Assembly (NCBI GenBank): GCA_002418835.1
Contig: DIEX01000033.1
Span: forward strand, 255,154 to 319,153
Direction: 5' to 3'
Source: Spirochaetia bacterium UBA5763
Lineage (GTDB): Bacteria > Spirochaetota > UBA4802 > UBA5550
Length of the DNA: 64,000 nt
This document shows positions 33,294-42,785 of the stretch, piece by piece. A program made the position numbers and the translations under genes. The notes below the pieces were generated by a model. That model ran no database searches. It saw only the letters and a list, made by a program, of their open reading frames with translations, and was not told the DNA's origin. Positions within the stretch are counted from its first letter, which is position 1. Each line of letters opens with the position of its first letter.

Positions 33294-35054
33294 ATGGATC
33301 AGAAATACGGATGGACCGGCCGCATTCTTAAAATTGACCTCAGTAATAAAAGTTATGAAATTATAAAACCTGAATCAGACATTTATAAAAAATATATAGG
33401 GGGGAGAGGTCTTGCAGGCCACTATCTCCGCCCGTTCTGCCATCTTACCTGGGATTCACCCGAAATGCCTCTCCTCTTTTTTACAGGGCCGCTGACTGAC
33501 ACAGCATCACCATCTTCAGGGATGATGTCAGTGGTCTCCATCTCTCCCCTTACTGGTACTGTGGGGCACACATATGCAGGGGGAAATTTCGGTACGGAAT
33601 TAAAACGCGCCGGGTGGGACGGAATAATAATCACAGGAATATCCGACAATCTCTGCGGGATCAATATCCATGATACCCGTGTTGAATTTTCCGGAGCAGA
33701 GAGCCTGCAAGACAAAACAGTCTCCGCCATATTCAGATCGCTCCCGGATGAAGGGGGAGCGGCAGCAACAGGCCCGGCAGCGGAAAACGGTGTGCTCTTC
33801 TCTTCCATCGGCTTTACCGGGGATTACTCACCTGGAAGATGCGGGCTTGGCCTTGTTATGCATGCCAAAGCAGTGAAATTCATTCATGTAAAAGGTTCCG
33901 GCTCAACTGCTGTTTATAACAGTGAAGAGCTCGTTTCAGCAAGAGGGGATATTCTTAGACTGGTCTCTGCTTCCCCGGCACTTATGGGGGAACCTGGATT
34001 CTCAGAATTCGGCACAGGTGCATTATACGATCTGATTCACAGCAGAAGGATGATGCCAACTGACAATTTCCGCAGCACACGTTTTCAGGATGCGGGGATA
34101 CTCAACGCGTGGCATTATAAAAATAAATTCAACCCTGTAAAGGCAGGGTGCAGCGGCTGTCATATTTTATGCCGGAAAATGAGTGAAGACGGAAGAGCTG
34201 TTCCTGAGTACGAAACAATGTCGCATTTTACAGCCCTTATCGGAAACAGCAGCATAGATATTGTAATGGAGGCAAACAGGATATGTATTGAAGCCGGCAT
34301 GGACCCCATAAGCGCTGCATCTTCTATTGCCTGTTATATGGAAATTAATAATCTTATCATGGTCGGTGCAGATCTGATCAGGCTTCTTACTGACATTGCA
34401 TATTCTAAAGAGGACGGGAATCTCCTGAAGCTGGGTTCAAAAAAAACTGCTGAAATACTGGGGAGACCTGAAGCATCAATATCTGTAAAGGGACTTGAAC
34501 TTCCGGCTTATGATCCACGGGGGGCCTACGGGCTCTCTTTATCCTTCGCAACATCAACACACGGAGGATGCCATCTACAGGCTTATGCTGTTTCACACGA
34601 AATACTCCGGAAACCGGCAGTAACAGACAGGTTTACCTTCACCGGTAAAGCCCGTATAATCAAGCTTGCTGAAGATCTTAATGCAGTCCTTGATTCCCTC
34701 ACTGTATGCAGGTTTATCTTCATAGCTGCAACAATTGAGGAATATGCGAAGGTTTTTCATGCTGTAACAGGTTCTGGTTTATCCGGTCAGGAACTCCTCA
34801 TGGCGGGTGAGCGGATTTTTTACAATGAACGGCTGATAAACCGGATTCGCGGATTCAGTGCATCTGATGACGATCTCCCTTCCAGATTTTTCAGTGAATC
34901 CGGAAGTTCCGGAGATGGTATAACAATTCCCCCTGTCCCAAGAGATGAATTTCTTGATGCCCGCGCGAGGTATTACAGAATAAGGGGACTGGACTCAGAG
35001 GGCCGCCCGGTCAGAGAAAAATGTATTGAACTGGGGCTTGAATGCACAGACTGA
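33294..35054 (+). CDS. Aldehyde ferredoxin oxidoreductase family protein
   Basis: A 586-aa tungsten- or molybdenum-pterin enzyme that oxidises aldehydes to acids with ferredoxin. The family N-terminus is clear (YGWTGRILKIDLSN, YIGGRGLAGHYL), as is FTGPLTDTASPSSGM and the CSGCHILC part of the iron-sulfur site. The last cluster cysteine is probably in LDSLTVCRF. Slightly shorter than archaeal AOR (about 605 aa). The physiological substrate is unknown. It overlaps the next gene by 13 bp, and that gene encodes an aldolase-like protein, which suggests the pair works on one aldehyde. Confidence 0.88.
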   Translation: MDQKYGWTGRILKIDLSNKSYEIIKPESDIYKKYIGGRGLAGHYLRPFCHLTWDSPEMPLLFFTGPLTDTASPSSGMMSVVSISPLTGTVGHTYAGGNFGTELKRAGWDGIIITGISDNLCGINIHDTRVEFSGAESLQDKTVSAIFRSLPDEGGAAATGPAAENGVLFSSIGFTGDYSPGRCGLGLVMHAKAVKFIHVKGSGSTAVYNSEELVSARGDILRLVSASPALMGEPGFSEFGTGALYDLIHSRRMMPTDNFRSTRFQDAGILNAWHYKNKFNPVKAGCSGCHILCRKMSEDGRAVPEYETMSHFTALIGNSSIDIVMEANRICIEAGMDPISAASSIACYMEINNLIMVGADLIRLLTDIAYSKEDGNLLKLGSKKTAEILGRPEASISVKGLELPAYDPRGAYGLSLSFATSTHGGCHLQAYAVSHEILRKPAVTDRFTFTGKARIIKLAEDLNAVLDSLTVCRFIFIAATIEEYAKVFHAVTGSGLSGQELLMAGERIFYNERLINRIRGFSASDDDLPSRFFSESGSSGDGITIPPVPRDEFLDARARYYRIRGLDSEGRPVREKCIELGLECTD

Positions 35055-36214
35055 TAGATAAATACTCACGCAAAATGGTTTCACAGAAAATATGTGCTGA
35101 AGGTGACCCCGTATTCGGAGTATTGGATGATGCTACCATCTGGAATTCCAGCGCAGATGAGATCGAAATACTCGGCAGGGTAATGCGCGGGCTCAGCATT
35201 AACAGCATCCTGTTCTCCCCTGCTGCCGAACCTTACAGTTCCATCATTGATTACCTTGCGGAATTCAGCACTGATATTAACGGACAGATACGGCCTGACG
35301 ACACTGAGACGCGGACATTCCTCCATAACATTCCTGTTGTAAAAACCTTTACTGCAGATGAGATACTTTCAGGCCTGAAAAAGCGTAAGGGAGTTATAAT
35401 ACCGGGGCATGGTATTGTTACATACGGAACAGTAAGCCCGGAGCAGGCTTTTGTTACATTCAGCTCCATCTGCTTTTCAACCTTTGTAAAATTTATGGCT
35501 GACTACTATTATCACGCCATGGGAATTATTCCGATGAAGGGCAACCCTGAACCGGTTTTTAAAAAAGCTGTCCAATGGTACAGGGATTCTCTTTCCTCCG
35601 CAACAAACTCTCCATCAATTAAAGCGCCTTTCGATTCAGTGGAGGATGTCATTCAGGCTATTATTGAGGCAGGGAGGCTTACTGTTGAGTCAGGGATGGT
35701 TGATTCTTTTTTCGGAAATATCTCTGTGAAATACGGGAACACTATCTATATCAGTCAGACAGGGAGTTCCCTGGATGAACTGGCCGGATGCATAGATCCC
35801 TGCCCCCTGGATAACAGCACCACCAATGCAATCACTGCATCAAGTGAATTCTCCGCGCATAAATCTTTATACAACCTGACTGAAAGAAAAAGTATACTGC
35901 ACGGGCACCCGAAATTTTCAGTTATAATGTCTATGTTATGCGATGATATACCATGTGTAAACAGGGGTCAATGTCATATAAAATGTTCCCGCAAAAGACA
36001 CATTGAAGATATTCCTGTTGTTCCGGGTGAGATCGGTGCAGGGCCGGATTCTCTTTCGTGCACAATGCCCTCTGCAATGAAAGGGAGGGGCGTCATTGTC
36101 TGGGGACACGGCCTCTTTACTGCTGGAGCAGAAGATTTCACTGATGCCTTTAAAAATCTTGTAGATATAGAGAACATGTGTTTTGAAAAATATCTCTCTC
36201 TCGTTGAGAAATAA
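35042..36214 (+). CDS. Class II aldolase/adducin-like protein, two-domain
   Basis: A 390-aa protein whose C-terminal half (about 200-390) is a class II aldolase/adducin domain. It has SGMVDSFFGNISVKYG, the metal-site HGHP, and a late GHGLFTAG with the third histidine. The N-terminal half has a similar but degraded end (KGVIIPGHGIVTYGTVSPEQAF), so the protein looks like a tandem duplication. Such enzymes cleave sugar phosphates to aldehydes; the overlap with the AOR gene suggests the aldehyde passes to AOR. The ATG sits inside the AOR end (13-bp overlap). Substrate inferred only from context. Confidence 0.78.
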   Translation: MHRLIDKYSRKMVSQKICAEGDPVFGVLDDATIWNSSADEIEILGRVMRGLSINSILFSPAAEPYSSIIDYLAEFSTDINGQIRPDDTETRTFLHNIPVVKTFTADEILSGLKKRKGVIIPGHGIVTYGTVSPEQAFVTFSSICFSTFVKFMADYYYHAMGIIPMKGNPEPVFKKAVQWYRDSLSSATNSPSIKAPFDSVEDVIQAIIEAGRLTVESGMVDSFFGNISVKYGNTIYISQTGSSLDELAGCIDPCPLDNSTTNAITASSEFSAHKSLYNLTERKSILHGHPKFSVIMSMLCDDIPCVNRGQCHIKCSRKRHIEDIPVVPGEIGAGPDSLSCTMPSAMKGRGVIVWGHGLFTAGAEDFTDAFKNLVDIENMCFEKYLSLVEK

Positions 36215-36259
36215 AAAAACTCACCTGCGTCTGTTTCTGTTATATCATCATCAGATGTT

Positions 36260-37816
36260 TTAATCATTAGATATTACCAGACTTAAGCCATCCGCAAGCT
36301 TTTTCAGTTTTTCATAATCTGCTTTAAGTATCTGTGCGTGACCTGCAATCCCCTGAACTATTGTACTGGTGCTGTCAATCGATGCAACCACTTCACCGAT
36401 TGCTATACTCTGCTCCCGGCTTGCATTGAGAATGACATCTGATTTTTCCTGTACACGGTCTGTCTTTTCAAGCATATCATGCTGAAGATTTTTCTGTTGT
36501 GATATTGCCTCAAGGGTGGCTTCACTTTTTTTACCCGCATCTATAATTGAAAGGCTTATCCCTTCGATAAAATTCACTATTCCTTCAATAATTATGCTCG
36601 CTTTTTCGGTGTCCGTCCTGTTGTTGCTTACAAGTTCATTGATTTTATTCAGTTCATTTGATGAGTTGTCTGCAAGTTTACCAACCTCATCTGCAACTAC
36701 AGCAAAACCTCTCCCATGTTCACCTGCCCTTGCCGCCTCAATTGTCGCATTAAGTGCGAGAAGATTAATCCTTTCAAAAAAATCATCTATGATTCCTGTT
36801 ATCCCCTGGATATTTATTGAATTTTCAAGAATCTTGCTGTTGATCCCGTCTATTGATTGTGATGATTGTTTGCCGCTTATCGATTTTTCTGTAATTAGAA
36901 CAAACTCCTTCCGCAGCTCATTACCATACTCCTGCAGAGTGTTAATAATTACATTGAGCGATTCGATAAAATTAACCAGCTCTTCAACAGAACGATTCTG
37001 GTCAGAGGTGGCATTTTCAACATTCACAGTGTTTGCGGATATCTCTTCAATTGATGCCGCAAGTTCTTCAATTGTTGCAGCCTGAGTCTGGGTGTTTATA
37101 AAAATTTCATTTATAACATCTTCTGTTGAATTTATTGATGCTGTTAGTTCATGGTAGGAACTTCTAATTGTCTCTAACAGGTGAGTTATATAATTATTTT
37201 TTTCAGAAGTAATTTTTGCTTCCTTTTCACTGGCCATAATTCCAAGCCTTAGAAATTTCATTACAAAATATGTTATAGTATATATCAATACAACTGAAAT
37301 TATACCGGTAATTGTACCTGAACGGATGTAACCGGCTCTCGCAACTGAATCTTCAATAATTTCCCCGGTTCCGGGCCTCATACTGTTCCATACCAGTAAT
37401 CCCGTTATCAGCAATAATGCAAAAGCCTGCACAATTCTGGGAGTAAACATTGCTGCCATAACAATTACAGGATATACAAAATAGACAATTGTAATCATCG
37501 TCAATTCCGGTGAACGTGCACCCGCCCCGACTAATGAAATGAAACATTGAAACAGGGTGAAGAAAGACGCGGCAAGACTTAGTCTCCCTTTTTTAATGAG
37601 TACCATAGTTACTGATGAAGAGAAAATTGAACTTATACAGGAGATAAACAGCTTTATAAAATCAACACGGCCGATAAAGATTATCATAGTCAGGAACATT
37701 AAAATAAAAAAAGCAAAGGCAATAATAAAAAGAAAGGATGCGCTTGAACGTTCTATAATACCTTTATCTTTATAATCTATTAATATATAATCAGAAACAT
37801 CTTTATAAGATATCAA
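36260..37816 (-). CDS. Methyl-accepting chemotaxis protein
   Basis: A 518-aa receptor. The first 200 residues hold about six membrane helices with almost no periplasmic loop, so it probably senses a membrane or energy signal. No HAMP domain is evident. The cytoplasmic part is a long coiled coil ending in the conserved signalling tip (RINLLALNATIEAARAGEHG, GRGFAVVADEVGKLAD), which contacts CheA and CheW. No che genes lie nearby. The gene stands alone. Confidence 0.92.
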   Translation of the reverse strand: MISYKDVSDYILIDYKDKGIIERSSASFLFIIAFAFFILMFLTMIIFIGRVDFIKLFISCISSIFSSSVTMVLIKKGRLSLAASFFTLFQCFISLVGAGARSPELTMITIVYFVYPVIVMAAMFTPRIVQAFALLLITGLLVWNSMRPGTGEIIEDSVARAGYIRSGTITGIISVVLIYTITYFVMKFLRLGIMASEKEAKITSEKNNYITHLLETIRSSYHELTASINSTEDVINEIFINTQTQAATIEELAASIEEISANTVNVENATSDQNRSVEELVNFIESLNVIINTLQEYGNELRKEFVLITEKSISGKQSSQSIDGINSKILENSINIQGITGIIDDFFERINLLALNATIEAARAGEHGRGFAVVADEVGKLADNSSNELNKINELVSNNRTDTEKASIIIEGIVNFIEGISLSIIDAGKKSEATLEAISQQKNLQHDMLEKTDRVQEKSDVILNASREQSIAIGEVVASIDSTSTIVQGIAGHAQILKADYEKLKKLADGLSLVISND

Positions 37817-37843
37817 AATAATCCTCCAATACTTTCTGAAAAA

Positions 37844-37873
37844 TATCCGGCATAAGAAGACTTATGCCGGATA
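37844..37873 (-). terminator. Rho-independent terminator of the outer-membrane protein gene
   Basis: A 13-bp perfect stem (TATCCGGCATAAG and its complement) with a 4-base loop is followed on the minus strand by ATATTTTT. It lies about 125 bp after the outer-membrane protein stop. Confidence 0.8.
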
Positions 37874-37996
37874 GAAACAATTTTAAATGCAGATTCAACC
37901 AGGGTTATTTTCTTTGAGTATTTATGTCGGAAGTCTGTAAAAATTAAATCTTACGGTTGTTACAGTAATAAAACATGTTCCTGCTCTTGATATTTA

Positions 37997-38944
37997 TTAT
38001 TTCTGAAAAAGCAGGGTTACAGCTCCTCTATATCCCCAACCGTCAGGATCATTTTCATTATCTGTAAGCCAGTAATGACCGCCTATTTTTAACTGAAGGA
38101 TTTGAGGGCCGATTTTTACAATTTGCGTAACAAGACCAATTACCGGTACAGACCATTTATCAGTCTTAAAATTGTATGTTGATTCAGATGTTAACGATAA
38201 TCCTGTATAAGTCGGAAACCTGAGAGTAAGAAAAGGCTGAACAAAGGTTTTATTAACATCTTCCGTTTCAACTTCAAGATCCAGACCATCAGGAGAAACA
38301 ACTCCGGCAAGTGCATGTTTAGATCCGGATTTAGCATAATCTTTATCCTGACCTGCATATGACCACGAATGATATGAAAGAACACCATAGGTAAAAATAC
38401 TGTCCTCTCTCACAATTGCTCCGATTGGCCCCGCAGTATATTTATTGCTTATACCCGCAATCTCGTTGCTTCCCGGAAAACCTAATACTGCACCAGCCCC
38501 CCATGAAAAACCATAATACTTCTTTGAAGGTGTAATAAACATCTGCTCCTGAATATCCCAGAAGCCGTTGTTTTTACCGGCATTTTTATACCCCAGTTGA
38601 TTTTTTGTATCAAATGTTGTCCCCATCATGGTGACTTCAGTCGGGATAATCCCGTCCTGCCATACATATGGTATAATTGTTCTTGAGACAAAACTCCAGT
38701 TATCATTCAAAGCAACAGGAATCATCGGTTTCAATGTTATAACGTCCATTGTTCCGTCATATTTTCCTACATTATTATAATGATCATATTCAATCGGAAC
38801 AGCATAAATCGCACAAACCGGGTTGGCGAGTTTCTTTGCTACATCACCATTTGCCGGTTCCCCGTCTGTTTGAGAGAATGCCGGGATCAAAGCAGTTAAA
38901 AGAAACACTACATTTGTTAAAATTTTATTCATACTGATACTCAT
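37997..38944 (-). CDS. Outer-membrane beta-barrel transporter-like protein
   Basis: A 315-aa exported protein with a signal sequence (ILTNVVFLLTALIPAFSQ). The mature part starts with the KLANPVCAIYAVPIEYDHY and LKPMIPVALNDNWSFVSRTIIPYVWQ segments seen in a family of outer-membrane proteins annotated as neuromedin U-like or phenol-degradation MetA-like transporters. Alternating polar/hydrophobic strands and a C-terminal aromatic-ending strand (RGAVTLLFQK) fit a beta barrel. Substrate unknown. It stands alone with its own terminator. Confidence 0.72.
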   Translation of the reverse strand: MSISMNKILTNVVFLLTALIPAFSQTDGEPANGDVAKKLANPVCAIYAVPIEYDHYNNVGKYDGTMDVITLKPMIPVALNDNWSFVSRTIIPYVWQDGIIPTEVTMMGTTFDTKNQLGYKNAGKNNGFWDIQEQMFITPSKKYYGFSWGAGAVLGFPGSNEIAGISNKYTAGPIGAIVREDSIFTYGVLSYHSWSYAGQDKDYAKSGSKHALAGVVSPDGLDLEVETEDVNKTFVQPFLTLRFPTYTGLSLTSESTYNFKTDKWSVPVIGLVTQIVKIGPQILQLKIGGHYWLTDNENDPDGWGYRGAVTLLFQK

Positions 38945-39288
38945 TGTAATAGCTCCTATTCTTTCTTTTGTTTGTTTTATTGTAGTCTATAGCATTTCAC
39001 GAAATAATTAGGGCCTCGTCATTCCGGCCGTAGTGAGAACGAAGTGTCGGAATCTCATATAATAGCACTATGGGATTCCCGCCTGCGCGGGAATGACGGG
39101 AAGAGAACTAATTCAATCGTTAACCGCTATAAACATCGGAGTTCATAATGAACTGATAAATATCTGCCCCCCTGAACTTCCGGCTTTCCCTGGAATTGCG
39201 GAACCTGCTTTACTGCTGAGTATAAATCTTTTACATGCGGCAATGCCTGACATGTTACTCATTTGATTACATAAGCAGTCTGTATTCT
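38945..39288. other. Gap holding a TGTCAT-type element
   Basis: About 340 bp between the outer-membrane protein gene and an SDR gene. It contains the repeat at 39017-39099; the rest shows nothing I can assign. Confidence 0.5.
39017..39099. repeat. Dispersed TCGTCATTCCGG...GGAATGACG element, copy 3
   Basis: An 83-bp element with inverted ends TCGTCATTCCGGCCGTAGTG and GCGGGAATGACGGG, a shorter relative of the copies at 9387 and 17322. It shares the GGAATCTCATA and GGGATTCC inner arms with them. Confidence 0.75.
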
Positions 39289-40044
39289 TTAGAAAATAGT
39301 ATATCCTCCATCAATCTGGTAAGCAGCACCGTGAATAAATGATGAATCATCAGAAGCAAGGAAAAGGGCGAGCTTTGCAACTTCTTCAGATTTTCCGGGT
39401 CTACCAGCAGGTGAGGCTTTAATTTTAAAATTCAAAGGATGCTGGGGCATTTCCAGAACCCGCTGAATCATCGGTGTTTCGATGGGCCCGGGGCAGATTG
39501 CATTCACCCTTATCCCCTGGTTTCCGTGCATGAATGACATCTGTCTTGTGAGGCCAAGGAGTCCATGCTTTGCAGCAGTGTAGGCAATTCCGCCGCGACC
39601 GGCAGCAAAAGACGCCATTGATGCTACATTAATGATATTCCCTTTACCGTTCTTTATCATGTGAGGGAGAGCCTTTTTTGATGCAATGAAAGGGCCTTTG
39701 AGATTAACATCCATTACACTGTCCCACTCTTCAACAGTGATATCACCCAGTGATGCCAGAGAACCCCCTATGCCTGCGTTATTCACAAGAATATCTATTT
39801 TACCGAACTGTTCCACCGTTTTGTTAATTAGATTATCAATATCAGGCTCCTTTGATGCATCAGCCTGGATAAAAACCGCCACACCGTTCTCTTTTTTAAT
39901 AAAAGATGCGGTCTCCTCCCCTGTATCTTTCAAAAAATCAGAAACAGCAACCTTCGCACCTTCGCGGGCGAACTCCCTTGCAATCTCACGTCCTATACCG
40001 CTTCCGGCTCCTGTAACAATTGCCACCTTGTCTTTTAATTTCAT
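39289..40044 (-). CDS. Short-chain dehydrogenase/reductase
   Basis: A 251-aa NAD(P)-dependent SDR. It shows the nucleotide-binding TGAGSGIG (about 11-18), NNAGIGG, the catalytic Ser-Tyr-Lys set (VASMASF, YTAAKHG), and the PIETPM loop. A hydroxyacyl-CoA or ketoacyl substrate is plausible from its place after the acyl-CoA operon, and the BadH-type enzymes of alicyclic acid breakdown belong to this class. It is separated from the crotonase gene by a strong terminator, so it has some separate expression. Confidence 0.85.
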   Translation of the reverse strand: MKLKDKVAIVTGAGSGIGREIAREFAREGAKVAVSDFLKDTGEETASFIKKENGVAVFIQADASKEPDIDNLINKTVEQFGKIDILVNNAGIGGSLASLGDITVEEWDSVMDVNLKGPFIASKKALPHMIKNGKGNIINVASMASFAAGRGGIAYTAAKHGLLGLTRQMSFMHGNQGIRVNAICPGPIETPMIQRVLEMPQHPLNFKIKASPAGRPGKSEEVAKLALFLASDDSSFIHGAAYQIDGGYTIF

Positions 40045-40090
40045 AATCTGAACTCTCTTTTTTTTTCTAAGATTTCCTGAATGATTAAAT

Positions 40091-40136
40091 AAAAAAATGT
40101 TCCGGCAGACGGGTGAGCACCCGTTCTACCGGAACC
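40091..40136 (-). terminator. Rho-independent terminator after the operon crotonase
   Basis: On the minus strand GTTCCGG...ACGGGTG and CACCCGT...CCGGAAC form a long stem followed by ATTTTTTTATTT. It lies just after the crotonase stop and before the last SDR gene. Confidence 0.88.
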
Positions 40137-40153
40137 GATTGCCGGTATATTAA

Positions 40154-40960
40154 TCAGTATCCTTTATACTGAGGGAATCTCTTCTCCATAGAAGCTATTA
40201 CTGTCTCTTTGAAATCACTGCTGAGAGCACCGAGAGCAAGGTAGTCCGCTTCAACCTGGAAGTATGTCTCCTGTGTGTAATCATGCATCTTATTGGACAC
40301 CTGCTTGATGTGATTAACACCGAAAGGTGACTTGGAAGCTATCTTTGCTGCAAGCGCATATGCCTCTTCATTTACCCTGTCAAGCGGAGCAACTTTGTAA
40401 ACCATCCCCATGTTATAAGCCTCCTGCGCGCCGATGGCATCACCGCACATGCAGATCGCTTTTGCTTTCATGGGGCCCACAAGTCTCTGAAGTGCCCAGA
40501 GCCCGCCTGAATCAGGTGTGAGCGCAAAGTTTACAAACAGTTCATGGAAGTACGCTATATCAGAAGCGATTACTATATCACTGGATAGAAGGATGTTACA
40601 CCCTCCGCCCATGCAGCCGCCTTCCGCAACACCGATGATCGGTTTCGTCATTGAATACATAAGCTTCAGCATGTTTCCAATCTCCACCATAACCTCTCGC
40701 GCAACCTGGAGGTTCTTACCGAGTTTTGCTTTGATAATTTCAAGATCTCCGGGACCGAATGATACCTCACCTGAGCCTTTCAGTACAACAACACGAACAT
40801 CACTGTCCCAGTTCGCCTTCTTGAGAGCCTCTGTCAGTTCATCTATAAGCTGCTCGCTTACCCTGTTCATATTCTGAGGGCAGTCGAGAGTAATGGTGGC
40901 TATCATATTCTCTTTTTCGTACTTCACCACATGGTCGAACTTTTTTTCATATGGATACAT
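40154..40960 (-). CDS. Crotonase-fold protein with non-canonical active site
   Basis: A 268-aa crotonase-fold enzyme (ATITLDCPQNMNRVS, GSGEVSFGPGDLE, GGCMGGGCNILLSSD). Both glutamates of true enoyl-CoA hydratases appear absent: GGCN replaces GGCE, and FHELFVNFAL stands where GQPE is expected. Other crotonases (hydrolases such as the ring-opening BadI, isomerases, decarboxylases) lack one or both, and BadI also has Asn at the first place. It probably acts on an unusual acyl-CoA. The gene ends the main acyl-CoA operon. Confidence 0.78.
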   Translation of the reverse strand: MYPYEKKFDHVVKYEKENMIATITLDCPQNMNRVSEQLIDELTEALKKANWDSDVRVVVLKGSGEVSFGPGDLEIIKAKLGKNLQVAREVMVEIGNMLKLMYSMTKPIIGVAEGGCMGGGCNILLSSDIVIASDIAYFHELFVNFALTPDSGGLWALQRLVGPMKAKAICMCGDAIGAQEAYNMGMVYKVAPLDRVNEEAYALAAKIASKSPFGVNHIKQVSNKMHDYTQETYFQVEADYLALGALSSDFKETVIASMEKRFPQYKGY

Positions 40961-41044
40961 TTTTCAATTCTCCTTATAGGTAATTTTTAAAATGCCGCCC
41001 GGGCCGCCGGATTACCGGCAGACCAATGACAGCGATGATGAAAC

Positions 41045-41893
41045 TTATTTCTGAAATTTCACTGGCCGTGTTCCTTTCAGAATTCCCATAACCCTTAAAC
41101 TGATAAGAGGGTTATACTCCGGATGTGTCATGATATAAAAAGTTCCCTTCTCTATACCCTCTAAAATTGTATCAACAGCCTTCTCAACTGTAATCCCGGA
41201 GTTGAATGATTCCTGGAGAGTTGTTTCTTTTGCTTTATAATCAGCAGTCTTATAATATGCGTCATTATCATTAGTAAGGCCTGCCGGGCGGTGCCTTTTG
41301 CAGTTTTTAAGATCTGTCTGCACGATGCCCGGGCATATTGCGAATGCTCTTACTTTTGAGCCTGAATCCTGAAGCTGAAGGTCGAAAACCTCTGTCAGGG
41401 AGAGAGCAGCAAACTTGCTGGAAACATATACCGGAAGGTTTTCACCAACAACCATGCCTGCCAAAGAAGCTGTATTTATTACACATGATTCCTTATCCTG
41501 CTTCAGCATCTGTGGAACGAAGGTTTTAATTCCATGAACAACTCCCATTACATTAACACCGAACACCCACTCCCAGTCGCTGAGGGGGAGTTCCCATATA
41601 GTTCCTGCTGCAATAACTCCTGCGTTATTGAACAGATAATCCACTGATCCGAATTTCTCAAATGTCTTCTTCGCGAAATTCTCCATAGCATTGAAATCGC
41701 TTACATCGAGGACAACAGACATTACTTCCGCACCCTTCCCTTTCAGCTCTTTTTCAAGCTTTCCGAGGTTTTCACTATCAATATCAGCAAGTGAAAGTTT
41801 TGCACCCTGAGCAGCAAATCTTGATGCCAGCTCTTTTCCGATTCCGTTAGCCGCGCCTGTTATTACAACAATCTTACCTTTATAATCTGACAT
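41045..41893 (-). CDS. Short-chain dehydrogenase/reductase, tandem paralogue B
   Basis: A 282-aa SDR with TGAANGIG (about 12-19), NNAGV, NTASLAG and the YVSSK catalytic pair. It aligns over its whole length with the upstream SDR (41906-42754); about 60% identity by eye. The pair is therefore a tandem duplication that has diverged. The C-terminal extension with GTRPVKF is shared by both. Acts on an alcohol or ketone; a hydroxyacyl intermediate of the operon's pathway is likely. Confidence 0.84.
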   Translation of the reverse strand: MSDYKGKIVVITGAANGIGKELASRFAAQGAKLSLADIDSENLGKLEKELKGKGAEVMSVVLDVSDFNAMENFAKKTFEKFGSVDYLFNNAGVIAAGTIWELPLSDWEWVFGVNVMGVVHGIKTFVPQMLKQDKESCVINTASLAGMVVGENLPVYVSSKFAALSLTEVFDLQLQDSGSKVRAFAICPGIVQTDLKNCKRHRPAGLTNDNDAYYKTADYKAKETTLQESFNSGITVEKAVDTILEGIEKGTFYIMTHPEYNPLISLRVMGILKGTRPVKFQK

Positions 41894-41905
41894 TCTGTTT
41901 CCTCC

Positions 41906-42754
41906 TTATCTCACGATCTTCTTCGGCCTGCTGCCGCTCATAATTCCCATATTCCTGAGCCCGATGAGGGGGCTGGCTTCGAGATGTGTCTGAATGTAGA
42001 AAATATCATTTTCAAGACCGCGTATTATTTTGGTTACAGCTGTCTCCGCCGGCATACCAAATGCCATTGACATCTGAACAACTGAATTTCTTTTTTTGAA
42101 GTCCTCAGTTTTGTACCCGGGATCATCAGCATTGTAAAGGTCTGCGGGACGGTGTCTTTCACAATTATTCAGGTCAGACTGCACAACCGCAGGGCAGATG
42201 ACATGGGCTTTAACTTTTGCACCGGCCTGCTGAAGCTGAAGTTCAAGAACTTCTGTCAGTGATACAGCAGCAAATTTACTCCCTACGTATGCCGGAGAGT
42301 TCTCAACAGTGACCAGTCCCGCTATTGATGCTGTATTAACAACTTTGCATTCCCTGTCCTGCTTGATCATTGCAGGAACAAAAGCCTTGATTCCGTGTAC
42401 AAGACCCATCACGTTAACTTTAATCAGCCATTGCCAGTCATTGATCGGAGTTTCCCATATTGATCCTGCGGAGATAACCCCTGCATTATTGAAAAGAATA
42501 TCAATAGACCCGAATCTTTTAAAAACATTTGCAGAAAATTTCTCCACAGCAGGATAATCACTTACATCAAAGACCTCTGTATAAACTTCAGCCCCTTTTG
42601 CACGGAGATCAGACTCAAGCCTGCCGAGATTTTTCGCGTCGATATCAGTCAGTGCGAGTTTAGATCCCCTTGAAGCAAATCTTCTTGCCAGTTCCTTGCC
42701 GATACCATTTGCCGCGCCTGTTATAACAACTACATTGCAATCTAAATTACTCAT
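41906..42754 (-). CDS. Short-chain dehydrogenase/reductase, tandem paralogue A
   Basis: A 282-aa SDR, same length as its downstream paralogue. It has TGAANGIG, NNAGV, NTASIAG and YVGSK. It starts 31 bp after the acyl-CoA dehydrogenase stop and ends 12 bp before paralogue B. Differences cluster in the substrate loop after YVGSKFA, so the two may act on different stereoisomers or steps. That is inference. Confidence 0.84.
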   Translation of the reverse strand: MSNLDCNVVVITGAANGIGKELARRFASRGSKLALTDIDAKNLGRLESDLRAKGAEVYTEVFDVSDYPAVEKFSANVFKRFGSIDILFNNAGVISAGSIWETPINDWQWLIKVNVMGLVHGIKAFVPAMIKQDRECKVVNTASIAGLVTVENSPAYVGSKFAAVSLTEVLELQLQQAGAKVKAHVICPAVVQSDLNNCERHRPADLYNADDPGYKTEDFKKRNSVVQMSMAFGMPAETAVTKIIRGLENDIFYIQTHLEASPLIGLRNMGIMSGSRPKKIVR

Positions 42755-42785
42755 TTAAGTCCCCCTTATTATTTGTAGGTTCCGA

